Source: an uncultured Clostridium sp. (lineage in GTDB: Bacteria; Bacillota; Clostridia; Lachnospirales; Lachnospiraceae). Taken from it: DNA of 64,000 nucleotides. Made by a program: the position numbers and the translations under genes. The notes under the pieces are model-generated. The model saw only the letters and a list, made by a program, of their open reading frames with translations. It ran no database searches and was not told the origin of the DNA. Shown here one piece after another: positions 61,470 to 64,000 of the stretch. Where the stretch lies: assembly GCA_947644195.1 (NCBI GenBank), contig CANRZB010000006.1, forward strand, positions 36,541 through 100,540. The letters are read 5' to 3'. Within the stretch, counting starts at the first letter, position 1. The number at the start of each line of letters is the position of its first letter.

Positions 61470-63014
61470 TTATTTCTTGATTAGCAAAGATTTCCCGGTC
61501 ATCTCCTTTGGCTGCTCCAACCCCATAATTTCTAATAACGTTGGTGCAATATCCGCCAGACAACCGCCCTCGCGTAACGTGTAATCGGGATCATAATTAA
61601 ACAGGATAAACGGAACCGGATTCGTCGTATGCGCTGTGTGGGGCTCTCCCGTCTGCGCATCCACCATCTTCTCTGCATTACCATGATCGGCACAGATAAA
61701 CAGTGCACCATCCACTTTCTTTACAGCATCAACGGCAGCGCCGACACATTGATCCACACGCTCCACTGCTTTGACTGCTGCTTCAATGACACCGGTATGC
61801 CCAACCATATCCGGATTGGCAAAGTTAATCACGATCACATCATATTTCCCAGATGTAATCGCTGCCGTCAGTCGCTCTCCCACTTCCGGGGCGCTCATTT
61901 CCGGCTGTAAATCATAGGTAGCTACGGATGGAGATTTTACCAGGGAACGTTCCTCGTCCTTATTTGGCTCCTCCACACCCCCGTTAAAGAAGAAAGTCAC
62001 ATGGGCATATTTCTCTGTCTCCGCCAGGCGAAGCTGCGTCTTACCCTGTGCTGCAAGATACTCTCCAAAGGTGTTGACAATATTTTCCTTCTCAAAGGCA
62101 ATCTGCTTATTTTCTATTGTCTCGTCGTAATCCTTGAAACAAACGAAAGTCAGCGGAATCAAACCGTTGACACGGTTAAAGTGGTCAAACTCCCGGTCAC
62201 AGAATGCGCGGGTAATCTGACGGGCACGGTCCGGCCGGAAATTATAGAAGATCACGGAATCGCCGGCTGAAATGGTAGCCAACGGCTGACCATCCTTTTC
62301 TATCACGGTTGGTACCACAAATTCATCCGTCACATCCTCTGCATAGGAATCAGCTACCGCCTGCACGGCATCCGTTCCCCGGTTGCCAATTCCGCTGACC
62401 AGCGCCTGGTATGCCTTTTCCACACGCTCCCAGTTGTTATCACGGTCCATCGCATAATAACGGCCATGGATGCTGGCAATCTGTCCCACGCCAATCTCAT
62501 CCATCTTGGCCTGTAATTCTGCCACATAATCCTTCCCGGATGCCGGCGGAGTGTCACGCCCGTCCAGAAAACAATGTACATATACATTCTGGATTTCATT
62601 ACGTTTTGCCAGTTCCAACAGTGCATACAAATGTGTGTTGTGGCTGTGTACACCTCCATCAGACAGCAAACCAAACAAATGCAGTTTGGAATTGTTCTTT
62701 TTCACGTTTTCCACCGCATTTAACAACACTTTATTTTCAAAGAAATCGCCATCTTCAATCGACTTGGTAATCCGGGTCAGATCCTGGTAAATAATCCGTC
62801 CGGCGCCGATATTCATATGACCTACCTCGGAATTCCCCATCTGTCCGTCTGGTAGCCCGACACTTAATCCACTGGCATTTCCTTTTTGAAATGGACATTC
62901 TTTCATCAACTTGTCCATAACCGGAGTCTCTGCCATAGCAATAGCGTTTCCCTCTGTTTGGTCATTCAGGCCATATCCATCTAATACCATCAAAACTACA
63001 GGTCTTTTATTCAT
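61470..63014 (-). CDS. gpmI: 2,3-bisphosphoglycerate-independent phosphoglycerate mutase
   Basis: 514 residues, GAGG before the ATG. Interconverts 3- and 2-phosphoglycerate in glycolysis using two Mn ions. The alkaline-phosphatase-like domain begins VLMVLDGYGLND; the nucleophile Ser is in GQMGNSEVGHMNIGAGR; a transferase insert (about 80-310) has FLDGRDTPP and the FNFRPDRARQ motif; metal ligands recur in INFANPDMVGHTGV and ADHGNAEKM. It is complete. Confidence 0.97.
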   Translation of the reverse strand: MNKRPVVLMVLDGYGLNDQTEGNAIAMAETPVMDKLMKECPFQKGNASGLSVGLPDGQMGNSEVGHMNIGAGRIIYQDLTRITKSIEDGDFFENKVLLNAVENVKKNNSKLHLFGLLSDGGVHSHNTHLYALLELAKRNEIQNVYVHCFLDGRDTPPASGKDYVAELQAKMDEIGVGQIASIHGRYYAMDRDNNWERVEKAYQALVSGIGNRGTDAVQAVADSYAEDVTDEFVVPTVIEKDGQPLATISAGDSVIFYNFRPDRARQITRAFCDREFDHFNRVNGLIPLTFVCFKDYDETIENKQIAFEKENIVNTFGEYLAAQGKTQLRLAETEKYAHVTFFFNGGVEEPNKDEERSLVKSPSVATYDLQPEMSAPEVGERLTAAITSGKYDVIVINFANPDMVGHTGVIEAAVKAVERVDQCVGAAVDAVKKVDGALFICADHGNAEKMVDAQTGEPHTAHTTNPVPFILFNYDPDYTLREGGCLADIAPTLLEIMGLEQPKEMTGKSLLIKK

Positions 63015-63063
63015 AATTTAACCTCTTTTCTGCACGGCTATGATCTCTGTGCTATAATCTATC

Positions 63064-63228
63064 CTAATATTCCATTCGATATTCTATCACAAGATACGAT
63101 GGTTGACAACGCTTAGTATGGCTGACTTTTCCCATTTTTTCCGTTCCTTTATGCATAGTTACCATAAAATTTTCTTTTCTGATCTCCCTGGCAGAATTTG
63201 CCAGGGATTCATAGATTGCTACTTTCAC
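63064..63228 (-). CDS. Small hypothetical protein (54 residues, GTG start)
   Basis: A frame from GTG at 63228 to TAG at 63064 with a very strong GGGAGGAGG site 7 bases upstream. The product begins MKVAIYESLANSAREIRKEN and ends YLVIEYRMEY; it is basic, soluble and unrecognised. Its stop lies 49 bases before gpmI, so the two could be co-transcribed, although the likely gpmI promoter is inside this gene. An 8-bp inverted repeat, CCCTGGCA/TGCCAGGG, falls in its early codons. The translation signals are the main evidence; homologues would need to be found. Confidence 0.5.
   Translation of the reverse strand: MKVAIYESLANSAREIRKENFMVTMHKGTEKMGKVSHTKRCQPSYLVIEYRMEY
63081..63109 (-). promoter_or_regulatory. 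Probable promoter of gpmI
   Basis: Minus strand TTGTCA, 17 bases, TAGAAT, inside the small gene. Leader about 60 bases. Confidence 0.5.
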
Positions 63229-63394
63229 AATGATTCCTCCTCCCTATGACATATTTTTAATTTGTTTTTTGAGATGCACCAGGATTGGGTTGCCATTGCT
63301 CCTCATAGGAATATCATCTTTCTTTCCTTGTTCAATAACCGCACTGCCCTCATTTCATGTTCTTAACACCATACAGTAGCTGAACGCATTTGTC

Positions 63395-64000
63395 TTAGAT
63401 CACATAATTTGATCCTATTTTCATCAATCGTTCTTTTATTTGTTTTATATCTTCTATTCTATTTAATTTTTTGCATAACTTAGCGCAGCATCTTAAGTAA
63501 TATTCTTCATTCTGAATCCCAGTATGATTTTTTAAAATCTCTCCTGCCATTGGAAAATCACTATCATCATAATAACAATAGAATAATCCCACAATTGCCC
63601 TGCTGTCATTTGCAGACCTCTCCAATATTTTATTATAGTATTGAATTGCCATATCGATATGTTTCATCCGCTTATGCAGTCTAGCCGCCTCATATAGCGC
63701 AATAATATCATTACTTGATATAGATACTATCTTTTCAAAGATTTGTAATGCCTGTTCATCCTTTTTCTCTTTTTTATATAATCTTCCCAGCTCATTTAAT
63801 ATGGGGAGATTATTTTCTTCTACTTCTAACGCATGAAGCAAAGATTTCTCCGCCTCCTCATCCCTTCCACGTTCCGCATAGAATCGGGCTAATTCATTCA
63901 ATACCGGCAGATCGCTTCCCTCCACTTCCAAGGCTCTCTTAAATGTTTCCTCCGCCTCCTCATCCCTTCCACGTTCCGCATAGAATCGGGCTAATTCATT
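63395..64000 (-). CDS. TPR-repeat protein, C-terminal part (cut by window edge)
   Basis: 202 codons open to the edge; the frame starts upstream of the window. It consists of 34-residue tetratricopeptide repeats (NELARFYAERGRDEEAEETF pattern, then progressively divergent copies toward the C terminus such as NELGRLYKKEKKDEQALQIFEKIV and AARLHKRMKHIDMAIQYYNKIL). The end has two less regular helical units with Cys residues (YLRCCAKLCKKLN). TPR arrays mediate protein contacts; no catalytic domain is visible here. Adjacent repeats at the edge are identical in DNA over 51 bases, indicating recent duplication. Confidence 0.88.
   Translation of the reverse strand, partial: NELARFYAERGRDEEAEETFKRALEVEGSDLPVLNELARFYAERGRDEEAEKSLLHALEVEENNLPILNELGRLYKKEKKDEQALQIFEKIVSISSNDIIALYEAARLHKRMKHIDMAIQYYNKILERSANDSRAIVGLFYCYYDDSDFPMAGEILKNHTGIQNEEYYLRCCAKLCKKLNRIEDIKQIKERLMKIGSNYVI
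63848..64000. repeat. Near-identical 102-bp TPR coding repeats
   Basis: The bases at 63848-63898 recur without change at 63950-64000, exactly one 34-codon repeat (102 bases) apart. More copies probably lie beyond the edge. Confidence 0.85.

Overview
ORGANISM. The window reads as chromosome of an anaerobic, spore-forming Gram-positive Clostridia bacterium, most probably a gut Lachnospiraceae member. Pointers are a SpoIIM-like sporulation protein, a tmRNA whose tag ends in an ALAA motif, strong GGAGG ribosome sites, consensus sigma-A promoters and many families common in that group (DUF6020, DUF2304, DUF1700/DUF4097/PadR, BIG2 proteins, MBOAT). No genus can be named from the sequence alone. LAYOUT. 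1-7.0 kb is housekeeping: a partial aryl-sulfate sulfotransferase, a YbgC-type thioesterase, a Uma2 nuclease-like gene, a SpoIIM-like gene facing coaE, then polA, a zinc-finger anti-sigma-like gene and tRNA-Leu(CAA). 7.0-19.1 kb is an envelope glycosylation island with GtrB-like and other family 2 transferases, YfhO, GtrA, DUF2304 and DUF6020 membrane proteins, and a BIG2-PIG-L deacetylase. 19.4-38 kb is a compact leftward surface-polysaccharide operon behind a near-consensus promoter at 37976-38004. It encodes an ABC exporter (Wzm/Wzt), CDP-6-deoxyhexose synthesis (RfbG, RfbH, RfbF), an SDR epimerase, two paralogous glycosyltransferases, a pyruvyl-transferase-like protein with an FrhB-like iron-sulfur partner, a ThDP enzyme, a fused CMP-sugar synthetase/PseG-like protein, NeuB, an acyltransferase broken by an amber codon, and an O-antigen ligase. 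38-41.6 kb holds an SGNH/MBOAT O-acylation pair preceded by what looks like an invertible promoter and a serine recombinase. 41.7-46.3 kb is a GntR-controlled operon with the initiating sugar-phosphate transferase and two glycosyltransferases. 47-49 kb has CysQ and a PseC-like aminotransferase, followed by a cold-shock protein, DUF3737, an orphan KilA-N gene, a nitronate monooxygenase-like gene with a 23-bp tandem repeat at its end, and a PadR/DUF1700/DUF4097 operon. 55.5-63 kb is a trans-translation and RNA-decay block (ssrA, a double esterase, smpB, rnr, secG) with gpmI, an unlisted 54-residue gene and a TPR protein cut by the window edge. HOW IT FITS TOGETHER. The centre is a cell-surface glycan factory. 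The GntR operon provides chain initiation. The large operon makes unusual nucleotide sugars: a CDP-3,6-dideoxyhexose, possibly branched by the ThDP enzyme, and a nonulosonic acid, with PseC possibly supplied from 49 kb. It then assembles, exports and ligates the chain. MBOAT/SGNH acylation would be the variable decoration, possibly switched by DNA inversion. The main novelty candidates are that switch, the redox partner question for RfbH, the shared C-terminal module on two neighbouring proteins, and the altered CMP-synthetase/PseG fusion.
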